Source of the DNA: Rhodobacteraceae bacterium XHP0102
Lineage (GTDB): Bacteria; Pseudomonadota; Alphaproteobacteria; Rhodobacterales; Rhodobacteraceae
Assembly: GCA_025751475.1 (NCBI GenBank)
Contig: JAOWLD010000001.1
Span: 1-64,000, forward strand
Direction: 5' to 3'
Length of the DNA stretch: 64,000 nucleotides
This document shows positions 44,991 to 54,324 of this stretch, piece by piece (the stretch's first letter is position 1; the number at the start of each line of letters is the position of its first letter). Both the position numbers and the translations under genes were made by a program. Below the pieces are notes generated by a model. It had not been told where the DNA came from. It saw nothing but the letters and a program-made list of their open reading frames with translations, and made no database searches.

Positions 44991-46283
44991 ATGGTCGATA
45001 TCGCCACCCGTGTCCATAACCATCGCTGGAGGATCGACCCCATCGTGCGCTCGCTGATCGACACGGATTTCTACAAATTGCTGATGTGTCAGTCGGTGTT
45101 TCGCAATCGACCCAACACCCAAGTCGCGTTCTCGCTGATCAATCGCACCACGCGCATTCCGCTGGCGCATCTGATTGACGAGGGCGAATTGCGCGAGCAG
45201 CTGGATCACATCCGCACCTTGCGCCTGACCCGTGGCGAAAGCACATGGCTGCGCGGGAATACATTTTATGGCAAGCGGCAGATGTTCCGCCCCGATTTCA
45301 TGGAATGGTTCGAGGCGCTGCAACTGCCGCCCTATCATCTCGAACGCGTGGGGGATCAATATGAGCTGACCTTTGAAGGGTCGTGGCCCGAGGTGATGCT
45401 GTGGGAAATCCCTGCGCTTGCGGTTTTGATGGAACTGCGTGGGCGCGCCGTGCTGAAGGATATGGGCAAATTCGAGCTGCAGGTGCTGTACGCCCGCGCG
45501 ATGACGAAACTGTGGGAAAAGATCGAAAGAATGCGCGCGATTGAGGGTTTGCGCATCGCTGATTTCGGCACAAGGCGGCGGCATTCCTATCTGTGGCAAG
45601 ACTGGGCTGTGCAGGCGATGATCGAGGGCTTGGGGGGTAAATTCGCGGGCACCTCGAATTGCCACATCGCGATGAAGCGCGACATTGAGGCCATCGGCAC
45701 GAATGCGCATGAATTGCCGATGGTTTATGCGGCTTTGGCCAAAGACGATGCGGAACTGGCCCGCGCGCCCTATGATGTTCTGGCCGATTGGCATGAGGAA
45801 CATGACGGGAACCTGCGCATCATCCTGCCTGACACCTATGGCACGGTGGGGTTCCTCAAGAACGCGCCCGATTGGTTGGCGGGGTGGACGGGTATCCGCA
45901 TTGATTCAGGGATGCCAGAAGCAGGGGCGGAGGCCGCCATCGCATGGTGGAAATCCCGTGGCGAAGACCCTACGCAGAAATTGGTGATCTTCTCAGATGG
46001 GTTGGACGTTGAGAAAATCGAGGAATTGCACGCCAAGTTTTCAGGCCGCGTGCGCGTGTCCTTTGGTTGGGGCACGCTCTTGACCAATGATTTCCGCGGT
46101 CTTGTGGCGGATGACGCGCTGGCCCCATTTTCCCTTGTCTGCAAAGCCATCAGCGCCGATGGCAGACCCACCGTCAAACTGTCCGATAACCCAGAGAAGG
46201 CGATGGGGCCAGAAGCGGAGATTGCCCGCTACAAGCGCGTGTTTGGGGTGGGCGAACAGGAACGGGTGGAGGTGGTGGTTTAA
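44991..46283 (+). CDS. pncB: Nicotinate phosphoribosyltransferase (430 aa)
   Basis: PncB motifs: SLIDTDFYKLLMCQSVFRN near the N-terminus, DFGTRRRHSYLWQDWAVQAM with the conserved D-F-G-T-R-R, and GTSNCHIAMKRDIEAIGTNAHELPMVYAAL around the phosphorylated-His site. The C-terminal phosphate loop region is FSDGLDVEKI..VSFGWGTLLTND. It makes NaMN from nicotinate and PRPP in NAD salvage. It is divergent from the methyltransferase gene, with its stop 1 bp from the stop of the convergent OLD-type gene. Confidence 0.96.
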   Translation: MVDIATRVHNHRWRIDPIVRSLIDTDFYKLLMCQSVFRNRPNTQVAFSLINRTTRIPLAHLIDEGELREQLDHIRTLRLTRGESTWLRGNTFYGKRQMFRPDFMEWFEALQLPPYHLERVGDQYELTFEGSWPEVMLWEIPALAVLMELRGRAVLKDMGKFELQVLYARAMTKLWEKIERMRAIEGLRIADFGTRRRHSYLWQDWAVQAMIEGLGGKFAGTSNCHIAMKRDIEAIGTNAHELPMVYAALAKDDAELARAPYDVLADWHEEHDGNLRIILPDTYGTVGFLKNAPDWLAGWTGIRIDSGMPEAGAEAAIAWWKSRGEDPTQKLVIFSDGLDVEKIEELHAKFSGRVRVSFGWGTLLTNDFRGLVADDALAPFSLVCKAISADGRPTVKLSDNPEKAMGPEAEIARYKRVFGVGEQERVEVVV

Positions 46284-46284
46284 G

Positions 46285-48171
46285 TTATTTCGAGAAGGCT
46301 TCTAGCTGAGCAAGCAGCGTCTTTGCTCGGTCAATTGTATTCTTTGAAAGTAGAATATCAGCATCAGAGGAAAGCCCCTCTTGAAAGGCCAGTAGTATCC
46401 CCTTTTTCGTAGCATTGCCTTTAGTTGCGTTTAGGCCCATTTTGTTCAAGTCGTCAGCGGTGAAGAGGTCTTCTACCTCCTCTAGGTTTGGATCAAAGTC
46501 GCTGATTAGAGATATTTCATTATCAGAGAGAAGGAACTCACGGGCATATCTCTGTTTTTCCTTCTTTCCAGCCTCGTCTGAGTCAAGCACAACTCTGATC
46601 CCCTTTCCCCATCCGCGCAGAAGCGCAATAAGGGCACTCATGGTTCCAGCCCCGAGGCATGGATAGAGGCGAAGCTTCCCCGATAGATATCTTCGGTTGA
46701 AGTATTGCAGGATATAGTAGTCCGATTTGCCCTCCACTAAAATACCAGCAGCATCTATGTCAAAGCGTGAAGGCACAACTGAAAGCCGATCAATAATTGG
46801 TTGAAAGTAAATTGTTTTTGAAGGGCTTTTCGAAATAAACTGTTTGTATGGCGTTACTTCGACTTTGACGGTGGCGTCGTCAAGCATAGCCTCGTCGATC
46901 AAATTTCCTGATGCGTGAGCAGGCTCATTCTGGACAATGTAGGTTTGTTCTAACCAATGGGGATGAACAAGGTAATGGCTGTGTGTTGAATAGATCAAAT
47001 GGTGTGGTGGTCGAGCAATTTCCGGGAAGCTCTCAATTAGCTTCTGTTGAGCGGATGCGTGAAGGTTTGATGCTGGTTCATCCAAAAGAAAAATTACAGG
47101 CCGCCCATTATTTCTTCCCGCGCGAAACTGCGTAAATAGCAGAAATGAGAAAAACCAGCGAAAACCAAGGGAGCGCGTTTCGATTGGATATGTGTCCGCG
47201 CCATCCTTCACGCGAAATTGAATGAAAATATCGTGTTCAGTCGGACTAATCCCCTTCTCTTGCTGATCTTTTGTTTGCAGGCCTTCATCCGCGTCCCAAG
47301 ATATCTCTATTTCTTTCTTGCCTGGATCCTCATGAAATATTTCGTTCCATTTTGAATAGACAACTTTGCTGACTGTGCGGGCGGCATGCCTTACAACCTG
47401 ATCAATCTGCTCCCACTCAGTGGATTTTCTAAAGAATGGAATAAAGCCAGCCCACTCAAGCTTAAAACCGTCTTGTTGGATTCTGCCCGTAATATGATCT
47501 TGGATCTGAAAGCCCTTGCCTCCAAAATCAAGAATATCTTGAAAAAGTAAACGGTAGAAAAGATTTCTGCGATCTAGGGGTCGGCCAGAAAGATAAATTC
47601 TTTCCGGGAAGTCAAAGACAAATGTGGGAAAGTAAGCGATGGTTGGCATAAGATAACGAAGTGTGTTTGCTACAGCATTAAGCTCATCTTTAGTTGCGCT
47701 CCGAAACTTCTTTTGTCTTGGTTTTTTGACCAATGGCTGAAAACCAATTCTAAAAAAGTTATTTACTGGTGAGCCGTTCTGGTATGATGAAACTCGTTCA
47801 AATTTGAAATTCTGAGGTACTGCGCCAAGATCAATGTGAAGGTCGTGTTCAAGAAGGCCTTCGCCAATCGCATCCAAGTCACCGTCATCGAGGCCAACTA
47901 CGGCAGCAATGGACACTTCTCCAGTAAAGTACGAAATTTTGGAGCGCGGTACCGCGCCTGTGCTGTTTGTTCCACCGCGTGAGGTGTTTCCAACGACAGT
48001 GTCGGCGCTCATGTCTGGAGCGAAGGAGTGAATTGCTTCCAACACTGTAGTTTTGCCGCTCTCGTTTAGTCCAACGAGAGTAATCACTCTTGCGTTCTTC
48101 GTGGTGGAGAGTTCTAGTTCCGCGTATTCGATACCTTTAAAGTTCCTGATTTCGAAACTCTGGTAGTGCAT
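46285..48171 (-). CDS. OLD-family ATPase/TOPRIM nuclease, solitary candidate defence gene (628 aa)
   Basis: N-terminal ABC/SMC-type ATPase: Walker A GLNESGKTT (residues 34-42), signature-like RSLGFRWFFSFLL (333-345), Walker B VIFLLDEPASNLH (359-371, Asp364/Glu365) and an H-switch in IYSTHSHYLVHP (His397). The C-terminal TOPRIM domain has GILVEGKSDYYIL (Glu480) and VVLDSDEAGKK (Asp530, Asp532). This is the OLD-nuclease layout (GajA, P2 OLD). No UvrD-like GajB or other partner is adjacent. The gene is clearly lower in GC than its neighbours and sits alone between pncB and arfB, which points to horizontal gain. Confidence 0.85.
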   Translation of the reverse strand: MHYQSFEIRNFKGIEYAELELSTTKNARVITLVGLNESGKTTVLEAIHSFAPDMSADTVVGNTSRGGTNSTGAVPRSKISYFTGEVSIAAVVGLDDGDLDAIGEGLLEHDLHIDLGAVPQNFKFERVSSYQNGSPVNNFFRIGFQPLVKKPRQKKFRSATKDELNAVANTLRYLMPTIAYFPTFVFDFPERIYLSGRPLDRRNLFYRLLFQDILDFGGKGFQIQDHITGRIQQDGFKLEWAGFIPFFRKSTEWEQIDQVVRHAARTVSKVVYSKWNEIFHEDPGKKEIEISWDADEGLQTKDQQEKGISPTEHDIFIQFRVKDGADTYPIETRSLGFRWFFSFLLFTQFRAGRNNGRPVIFLLDEPASNLHASAQQKLIESFPEIARPPHHLIYSTHSHYLVHPHWLEQTYIVQNEPAHASGNLIDEAMLDDATVKVEVTPYKQFISKSPSKTIYFQPIIDRLSVVPSRFDIDAAGILVEGKSDYYILQYFNRRYLSGKLRLYPCLGAGTMSALIALLRGWGKGIRVVLDSDEAGKKEKQRYAREFLLSDNEISLISDFDPNLEEVEDLFTADDLNKMGLNATKGNATKKGILLAFQEGLSSDADILLSKNTIDRAKTLLAQLEAFSK

Positions 48172-48240
48172 ATCGACGCTCCATAAAATGATGCGTCAAT
48201 ATGATAATATAAATATGCATAATGCAACTTCATTATGTGC

Positions 48241-48657
48241 TCACCCCTCGACTTTCCCCCGTCCCGCCTTTACCTCTGCGCGCAATTTCTTCGCTTTGAT
48301 CCGCCGTTCTACCGATCCCTTGGTGGGTTTTGTCGGGCGGCGGGGTTTGGGGGTGACGAGGGCGGCGCGGATCATTTCGGCCAGTCTTTCGCGGGCGATG
48401 TCGCGGTTGCGGGTTTGGCTGCGGGTGTCTTGCACAAAGATCACCACAGCGCCGTCCTTTGTCCATTTCTGCCCTGCGATGCGCGCCAATCGGCGTTTCA
48501 CCGAAGCGCTCAGGTGGGGGGAGCGGGCGGCTTCGAAGCGCAATTCCACCGCCGTTGAGACCTTGTTGACATTCTGACCGCCTGGCCCTTGGGCGCGGGT
48601 GAAGCTTTCGGTCAATTCCCAATCTGCGATGGTGATCTCTTTGGTGATGGTCAGCAT
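48241..48657 (-). CDS. arfB: Peptidyl-tRNA hydrolase ArfB (138 aa)
   Basis: ATG 48657 has AAGGAGGG 7-8 nt upstream; a longer in-frame version to 48693 is less likely. The catalytic GGQ motif lies in FTRAQGPGGQNVNKVSTAVELRF, and the long basic tail (KPRRPTKPTKGSVERRIKAKKLRAEVKAGRGK) is the part that threads into the mRNA channel. It rescues ribosomes stalled on mRNAs without a stop codon. Confidence 0.94.
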   Translation of the reverse strand: MLTITKEITIADWELTESFTRAQGPGGQNVNKVSTAVELRFEAARSPHLSASVKRRLARIAGQKWTKDGAVVIFVQDTRSQTRNRDIARERLAEMIRAALVTPKPRRPTKPTKGSVERRIKAKKLRAEVKAGRGKVEG

Positions 48658-48889
48658 CTTGGCCCCCTCCTTGCTGCGCGGGTGTTTCCGCACGCAACCT
48701 CACCCATAGCTTACACGCGGTCCGTGGCACAGTGTTGAGCAAAGTTTTCTTGGCGCAAACCCTTGTTTGCGCGCTGCGCGATAGCTACATGACGCGCATG
48801 ATGTTACCGCCGCATTGCCCCTTTCAGCCGCGCTGTGCAAGTGACCCGTCCGCGCGGGCCTGTGCCTATTTTGGTGAGTTGCGGTCGTG

Positions 48890-49024
48890 ATGCTTAAGAT
48901 TATCAGCTTGTTTTTGATTTTCATGGCCCTTCTGGCCATGTTTGGAAAACTGCGCTTGCCCAAGTTGAAATCCCGCAAACCGCGCTGGCCGCGTGATCCG
49001 ATGGATAAGGATAAATCAGAATGA
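48890..49024 (+). CDS. Small membrane protein (44 aa) coupled to the Ca/Na antiporter gene
   Basis: ATG 48890 opens a 45-codon frame whose TGA overlaps the next start as ATGA (49021-49024). The product has one hydrophobic helix (IISLFLIFMALLAMFG) followed by a very basic, Pro/Trp-containing tail (KLRLPKLKSRKPRWPRD). It is too short for most gene finders, but the translational coupling supports it. Function unknown. Confidence 0.6.
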   Translation: MLKIISLFLIFMALLAMFGKLRLPKLKSRKPRWPRDPMDKDKSE

Positions 49025-49977
49025 CCGCGCATTTTGCCTTGGCGGGCTTGGGCTTGGTAATATTGGTTCTGGCGGGCGATGCACTGGTGCGAGGGGCTGT
49101 GAACCTGTCGCTGCGCTTGGGGATTTCGGCGCTGATCGTCAGCCTGACCATTGTGGCCTTCGGAACCTCCGCCCCTGAATTGCTTGTGTCCATCCAAGCT
49201 GTTTTGGTGGATGCGGGCGGTTTGGCCTTGGGCAATGTTGTCGGCTCGAATATCGCCAATATCTTGCTGGTTTTGGGGCTGCCGGCGCTGATCTCGGGGC
49301 TTGATCCCAGCGTTTCCGACACACGAAAAAATTACGTTTTGATGATTTGTGCCAGCCTCGTCTTCATCGTGCTGGCTTTTTTCGGGCCATTTGTCTGGTG
49401 GCACGGGTTGATCCTCTTGGCAGTGTTTTTGTTGATTTTGGGGGATCAGGTCCGTCATGCCATCGTAGGACGCTCACCCGATGATGCCTCCGAGGCGGAG
49501 CCTGAAGAATTGGAAGGCGCCGACCCGTCCATGCCCTCGTGGAAGATCGCGGTTTACCTTGGCTTGGGCTTGGTCGGGTTGCCGCTTGGGGCGGATTTGC
49601 TGATCGACAGTGCCACACATATTGCGCGGGCCTATGGCGTGTCAGAGGCGGTGATTGGTCTGACCCTTGTGGCTTTGGGCACGAGCCTGCCTGAATTGGC
49701 GACTTCGGTGATGGCTGCCTTGCGCCGCCATGCCGATGTTGCTTTGGGCAACGTGATTGGGTCCAATATTTTCAACTTGGTGTTCATTTTTGGTGTGGCA
49801 CCGTGGTTTGGGGCCGTTCCTGTTGCGATAGAGTTTTTGCGCTTTGACCTTTGGGTGATGCTTGCGGCTTCACTGGCCTTGGCCCCATTTGTGTTCTTGC
49901 GGTGGCGCATGGGGCGCGCCGTGGGACTTCTCTTCGCGGCGCTCTATATCGGCTATGTAAGCTTCTTGTTGCAGTAG
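49021..49977 (+). CDS. Calcium/sodium antiporter, YrbG-like (318 aa)
   Basis: CaCA superfamily with two alpha repeats in opposite orientation: ALIVSLTIVAFGTSAPELLVSIQA..GLALGNVVGSNIANILLVLG and AVIGLTLVALGTSLPELATSVMAALRRHADVALGNVIGSNIFNLVFIFG. The conserved G-T-S-x-P-E and G-N-x-x-G-S-N residues of both repeats are intact. An acidic cytoplasmic loop (DDASEAEPEELEGADPS) separates the halves. Inner-membrane cation exchanger. Confidence 0.93.
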   Translation: MTAHFALAGLGLVILVLAGDALVRGAVNLSLRLGISALIVSLTIVAFGTSAPELLVSIQAVLVDAGGLALGNVVGSNIANILLVLGLPALISGLDPSVSDTRKNYVLMICASLVFIVLAFFGPFVWWHGLILLAVFLLILGDQVRHAIVGRSPDDASEAEPEELEGADPSMPSWKIAVYLGLGLVGLPLGADLLIDSATHIARAYGVSEAVIGLTLVALGTSLPELATSVMAALRRHADVALGNVIGSNIFNLVFIFGVAPWFGAVPVAIEFLRFDLWVMLAASLALAPFVFLRWRMGRAVGLLFAALYIGYVSFLLQ

Positions 49978-49991
49978 TCGGAGGATCACAT

Positions 49992-50771
49992 ATGCCCGCA
50001 GCATTGGTGACAGGCGCGGGGCAGCGCTTGGGTCAGGCAATGGCAATCGCCTTGGCAAAAGCGGGATATGATGTTGCGGTTCATTACGCCTCTTCCCGCC
50101 AAGGTGCGCAAGACACCGCAAACGCGATTGAAGCAGAAGGCCAGAGGGCCGTTTTGGTTCAGGCCGATCTGTTGGACGAGGCGCAAACCCAAAATTTGCT
50201 ATCAGAGGCGCGCAGCAAAATTGGCGCGGATTTTTCTGTCTTGGTCAATAATGCCTCGATCTTTGAGTTTGACACCTTTGGTGGTTTGACCCGCGAAAGT
50301 TGGGATCGGCATATGAATTCGAACTTGCGGGCCAGCGTGGTTCTGTCCGAAGCATTTGCTGCGCAAGCCCCGAAGGCCGAAAGAGATGCACAAGGTGAGC
50401 CACGTGCAAGATCAGTGATCATCAACATGATTGATCAACGGGTGCACAAGCTGACCCCTGATTTTGTCAGTTATACTTTAGCAAAATCTGCGCTTTGGAC
50501 CTTCACCAAAACCGCCGCACAGAATTTGGCACCTGATATTCGCGTGAATGCAATCGGGCCTGGACCGACTTTGCGCGGCGGGCGTCAGGACGCAGAAGCC
50601 TTCGCCAAACAACGCCAAGCTACAATTTTACAGCGCGGTGCAGATTTGGACGATATTACAGATGCTTTGCTCTATCTGGTGCAGGCCAAGGCTGTGACAG
50701 GGCAAATGATCGCTGTGGATGGGGGGCAGCATCTTGCGTGGGCCACGCCCGATGTTATCGGCACGGAATAG
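49992..50771 (+). CDS. SDR-family oxidoreductase, pteridine-reductase/FolM-like (259 aa)
   Basis: ATG 49992 follows GGAGG. The cofactor motif is VTGAGQRLGQAMAIALAKAGYDV: an Arg-Leu-Gly in place of Gly-x-Gly, the TGxxxRxG form typical of pteridine reductases and FolM. NNAS, the catalytic region SVIINMIDQRVHKLTPDFVSYTLAKSAL (Tyr-x-x-x-Lys) and VNAIGPGPTLRG follow. The catalytic Ser position holds Asp/Met-Ile-Asp as in that group. It probably reduces a dihydropterin with NADPH. Confidence 0.82.
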   Translation: MPAALVTGAGQRLGQAMAIALAKAGYDVAVHYASSRQGAQDTANAIEAEGQRAVLVQADLLDEAQTQNLLSEARSKIGADFSVLVNNASIFEFDTFGGLTRESWDRHMNSNLRASVVLSEAFAAQAPKAERDAQGEPRARSVIINMIDQRVHKLTPDFVSYTLAKSALWTFTKTAAQNLAPDIRVNAIGPGPTLRGGRQDAEAFAKQRQATILQRGADLDDITDALLYLVQAKAVTGQMIAVDGGQHLAWATPDVIGTE

Positions 50772-51074
50772 GTATTATTTTAGAACATGATTGCAAGTTG
50801 TCCACCGCAGCAAAGTGATTAACGTTCGCGTAAAGGTTTGGTGACGAATTTACGACATTGGCATATTGCAAAAGAAAATTCATAATATTTTCAAATGGTT
50901 ATTTGACTGCTTAAAATTTAAGCAATTCACAGAACGCGCCGAAAAACAAAGAAAATTTCTGATGCTTCAAGGGTTTTCCGCAGGTTTATCCACAGGTTTC
51001 GTGGATACATTTTCCCTTGAATTTGGGGCCTCTTCGTTGCAGCGCGATTTGGAATCAGGGCAAAGATAGGCAGT
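50772..51074. other. AT-rich intergenic region before uvrC with a DnaA box
   Basis: No gene supported; an open frame at 50866-51069 lacks a ribosome binding site and recognisable sequence. A perfect DnaA box TTATCCACA lies at 50986-50994, and a weaker inverted copy (TATCCAC core) follows within about 10 bp. AT-rich runs fill 50850-50935. This may be a promoter region, possibly DnaA-influenced, for uvrC. Confidence 0.4.
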
Positions 51075-52970
51075 ATGAGCGAATCCGAAAACGAGAGCAT
51101 AAATCAAATCCCTGCCCCTGCCACCGCGCGGGTCGGGCATGAGGTTATTCGTGACTACTTGAGAACCTTAGACAATAGTCCAGGCGTGTATCGAATGCTC
51201 GATGCGCAAAGCCGGGTTCTTTATGTTGGAAAGGCGCGGGCGCTCAAACGGCGGGTTTCGAATTATGCGAAACCATCAGGCCATTCTGCACGCATTGCGC
51301 GGATGATTTCCGAGACCGCTTCGATGATGTTCCTGACCACGCGCACGGAAACCGAGGCGTTGCTGCTTGAACAGAACCTAATCAAGCAACTTAAGCCGCG
51401 TTACAATGTGCTGCTGCGGGATGATAAAAGCTTTCCCAATATCGTGATCGGGGGGGCACATGATTTTCCCCAAATTCGCAAGCACCGCGGGGCCAAGACC
51501 GAGAAAGGCCAATATTTTGGCCCCTTCGCTTCGGCGGGAGCGGTCAACCGCACGTTGAACCAATTGCAAAAGGTGTTTTTGCTGCGCAACTGCAGCGATA
51601 CCACATTTGACAGCCGCACGCGGCCTTGTCTGCTTTACCAGATCAAGCGCTGTTCGGCCCCTTGTGTGGGCTATATCAGCCGCGCCGATTATGCGGGCAC
51701 CGTGGCCGATGCCGCACGGTTCTTGCGCGGTCATTCCACAGAGATACAGGCACAATTGGCGGCGCAAATGAATGATGCGGCAGAGGCCATGGAATATGAA
51801 CGCGCCGCCGCCCTGCGTGACCGCATCCGCGCGTTGACACAGGTGCAAGGCAGCCAAGGTATCAACCCCCAAACCGTGCAAGAGGCGGATATCATTGCGC
51901 TACACATGGAGGGTGGGCAGGCCTGTGTTCAAGTGTTCTTTATCCGCGCCAATCAAAATTGGGGCAACCATGATTATTACCCGCGTTTGGGTGGCTCAGA
52001 GTCGCCTGATGAAGTGATGGAGGCGTTCCTAGGACAGTTCTACGACAACAAGGAGCCGCCGCGCCAATTGATCCTATCGCAGAGTTTTGAAGAAACCGCA
52101 TTGATGGAGGCGGCCTTGGCACAAAAGCGTGGCGGCAAGGTCGAGATCCTTGTGCCCATGCGGGGCGAAAAAGCCGAGTTGGTCGAGGGCGCATTGCGAA
52201 ACGCGCGTGAAAGCCTTGCGCGGCGCATGGCCGAAAGTGCCACGCAAAAGAAACTGCTGCAGGGCCTCGCAGAAGCCTTTGGTCTGGATGGTCCGCCTGC
52301 ACGGGTCGAGGTATATGACAATTCTCACATCCAAGGTGCGCACGCTGTTGGCGCAATGATCGTGGCGGGGGCCGATGGTTTGCTCAAAAGCCAATATCGG
52401 AAGTTTAACATCCGCGGCGATGATCTGACCCCAGGGGATGATTTTGGCATGATGAAGGAAATGCTCACCCGCCGTTTTCAGCGTCTGTTGAAAGAAGACC
52501 CAGACCGAAAATCCGAGGCTTGGCCCGATCTGTTGCTGATTGACGGTGGCGCAGGGCAGGTGAGCGCTGTGGCACAGATCATGGCGGAGCTTGGGATTGA
52601 TGATTTGCCCTTTATCGGTGTGGCAAAGGGCGTGGATCGGGATGCAGGCAAGGAAGAATTCCACCGCGTGGGTCGGCAACCTTTTGCCCTTAGGCGCAAT
52701 GACCCTGTGCTTTATTTCATCCAACGTCTGCGCGATGAGGCACATCGCTTTGCCATTGGCGCGCATCGCGACAAACGGTCGAAGGCCATTGGGACAACCC
52801 CGCTAGACGAGGTGCCAGGCATTGGGGCCACGCGCAAGCGCGCGCTTTTGGCCCATTTTGGAAGTGCAAAGGCGGTGGCGCGCGCGGATTTGGCCGATTT
52901 GAAAGCGGTGGAGGGCATTTCGGATCGCATTGCAGAAACCATTTATGCCTTCTTCCATGATGGATCATGA
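51075..52970 (+). CDS. uvrC: Excinuclease ABC subunit C (631 aa)
   Basis: GIY-YIG nuclease domain ([31 protein letters not shown], Glu in [30 protein letters not shown]), UVR motif ([26 protein letters not shown]), the RNase H-like C-terminal nuclease with [20 protein letters not shown] and [12 protein letters not shown], and tandem helix-hairpin-helix ([51 protein letters not shown]). It makes both incisions in nucleotide excision repair. First gene of a run with pgsA, moaD and moaE. Confidence 0.98.
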   Translation: MSESENESINQIPAPATARVGHEVIRDYLRTLDNSPGVYRMLDAQSRVLYVGKARALKRRVSNYAKPSGHSARIARMISETASMMFLTTRTETEALLLEQNLIKQLKPRYNVLLRDDKSFPNIVIGGAHDFPQIRKHRGAKTEKGQYFGPFASAGAVNRTLNQLQKVFLLRNCSDTTFDSRTRPCLLYQIKRCSAPCVGYISRADYAGTVADAARFLRGHSTEIQAQLAAQMNDAAEAMEYERAAALRDRIRALTQVQGSQGINPQTVQEADIIALHMEGGQACVQVFFIRANQNWGNHDYYPRLGGSESPDEVMEAFLGQFYDNKEPPRQLILSQSFEETALMEAALAQKRGGKVEILVPMRGEKAELVEGALRNARESLARRMAESATQKKLLQGLAEAFGLDGPPARVEVYDNSHIQGAHAVGAMIVAGADGLLKSQYRKFNIRGDDLTPGDDFGMMKEMLTRRFQRLLKEDPDRKSEAWPDLLLIDGGAGQVSAVAQIMAELGIDDLPFIGVAKGVDRDAGKEEFHRVGRQPFALRRNDPVLYFIQRLRDEAHRFAIGAHRDKRSKAIGTTPLDEVPGIGATRKRALLAHFGSAKAVARADLADLKAVEGISDRIAETIYAFFHDGS

Positions 52971-52988
52971 GCGAGTAAGACTACGCTC

Positions 52989-53603
52989 ATGACATGGACG
53001 CTTCCAAATATTCTGACGGTGCTTCGTCTGTTTGCCGCGATTGCGGTCGGCTTGGCCTTTGCCATTTTTCCCCGCCCCTTGGCAGATTGGGTGGCGTTGA
53101 TCTTGTTTATCGCGGCGGCCACGACAGATTATCTGGATGGTTATCTGGCGCGCAAATGGGCGCAGGTGTCGCGGTTTGGAGCGATGCTTGACCCTATTGC
53201 AGACAAGGCGATGGTTGTGATCGCTTTGGCCGTCTTGGTCGGCCTATTTGATCTGACCATGGTGCTGCTTTGCCCCGTGGTTTTGATCCTGTTTCGCGAG
53301 GTCTTTGTGTCTGGGTTGCGCGAATTTTTGGGGGCAGATGCAGGGCGGCTGAAAGTGACCAAATTGGCCAAATGGAAAACCATGGCCCAGATGGTTGCGA
53401 TTGTGTTGTTGTTCTTATGGGCGATTGCCGAACATAATATGCAGGCCAATCACTCCTTCACCACGCTCAGTCTGCACGCCTTGCGCGATGTCCTTGCTGT
53501 GATAGGGCTGGTGATGGTTTGGCTTGCGGCGGGTCTGACGGTGGTTACGGGCGTTGATTACTTTCTGAAAGCCTTGCCATTTCTGAGCGACCAAAAAGGG
53601 TAA
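52989..53603 (+). CDS. pgsA: CDP-diacylglycerol--glycerol-3-phosphate 3-phosphatidyltransferase (204 aa)
   Basis: CDP-alcohol phosphotransferase motif D-G-x2-A-R-x8-G-x3-D-x3-D is complete in DYLDGYLARKWAQVSRFGAMLDPIADK. Six membrane helices. It makes phosphatidylglycerol phosphate at the inner membrane. The gene lies 18 bp after uvrC and 3 bp before moaD, so it is co-transcribed with both. Confidence 0.95.
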   Translation: MTWTLPNILTVLRLFAAIAVGLAFAIFPRPLADWVALILFIAAATTDYLDGYLARKWAQVSRFGAMLDPIADKAMVVIALAVLVGLFDLTMVLLCPVVLILFREVFVSGLREFLGADAGRLKVTKLAKWKTMAQMVAIVLLFLWAIAEHNMQANHSFTTLSLHALRDVLAVIGLVMVWLAAGLTVVTGVDYFLKALPFLSDQKG

Positions 53604-53606
53604 GTG

Positions 53607-53855
53607 ATGGTAGAAGTCCGATATTTTGCTTGGCTGCGTGAGCGCTTGGGAACGGATCGCGAAACGATTGCGAGCGGCGCGTCCACGGTGATCGAATTGG
53701 TGGCCGAACTGAGACGTCAATCCGAGGCGCATGATCTGGTCTTCTCGGACCTCGCGGGCATTCGAGCGGCAGTGGATCAGGAGTTGGTCGATATGGATCA
53801 CCCGATTGCCAATGCGCAAGAGATCGCCTTTTTCCCACCCATGACTGGGGGGTGA
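53607..53855 (+). CDS. moaD: Molybdopterin synthase sulfur-carrier subunit MoaD (82 aa)
   Basis: ATG 53607 (GTG 53604 is an in-frame alternative). Ubiquitin-like fold of standard length starting VEVRYFAWLRERLGTDRETI and ending in the Gly-Gly tail of FFPPMTGG, which is thiocarboxylated and donates sulfur to molybdopterin. Partner of moaE directly downstream. Confidence 0.95.
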   Translation: MVEVRYFAWLRERLGTDRETIASGASTVIELVAELRRQSEAHDLVFSDLAGIRAAVDQELVDMDHPIANAQEIAFFPPMTGG

Positions 53856-53860
53856 GACCC

Positions 53861-54322
53861 ATGTCCATCGACATCCGCGTGCAAAGTGCTGCGTTCGATC
53901 TTGGCGCTGAAGTCAACGCATTTGCCGCCGCCGCACAGGGCGCAGGGGCGGTGGTCAGTTTTACGGGGGTGGTGCGCGACCTGCCCGAAGAACCGCTCGC
54001 CCATATGGAAATCGAGCATTACGCGGGCATGACGGAGAAGGCGCTGTTGCATATTGCCAAGGAAGCGATGGCACGATGGCCGTTGGTGCGTGTGTTAATT
54101 ATCCACCGTTACGGGGTTCTCGCACCGAGCGAGAAGATCATGATGGTTGCGACCGCCTCCCCCCATCGCAAGGCGGCATTTGAAAGCGCGGATTTCTTGA
54201 TGGATTACCTCAAATCCCGCGCACCGTTTTGGAAAAAAGAAGCGCGCCATGATGGGCGCGCGGATTGGGTCGAAGCCAAAGACGAGGATGAGGCGGCGCT
54301 AGCCGCGTGGAAAAAAAGCTGA
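53861..54322 (+). CDS. moaE: Molybdopterin synthase catalytic subunit MoaE (153 aa)
   Basis: ATG 53861 follows GGGGGGTGAG; it lies 5 bp after moaD. MoaE motifs: GAVVSFTGVVRDL, LEIEHYAGM-type MEIEHYAGMTEKAL, VLIIHRYGVLAPSEKIMMVATASPHRKAAFES and the Lys-rich PFWKKEARHDGRADWVEA carrying the active-site lysines. With MoaD it forms molybdopterin synthase for the molybdenum cofactor. Confidence 0.96.
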   Translation: MSIDIRVQSAAFDLGAEVNAFAAAAQGAGAVVSFTGVVRDLPEEPLAHMEIEHYAGMTEKALLHIAKEAMARWPLVRVLIIHRYGVLAPSEKIMMVATASPHRKAAFESADFLMDYLKSRAPFWKKEARHDGRADWVEAKDEDEAALAAWKKS

Positions 54323-54324
54323 TT

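Noticed and set aside
50866-51069. 67-codon open frame before uvrC
   Set aside because: No ribosome binding site, no recognisable protein, and it lies in an AT-rich region with a DnaA box.
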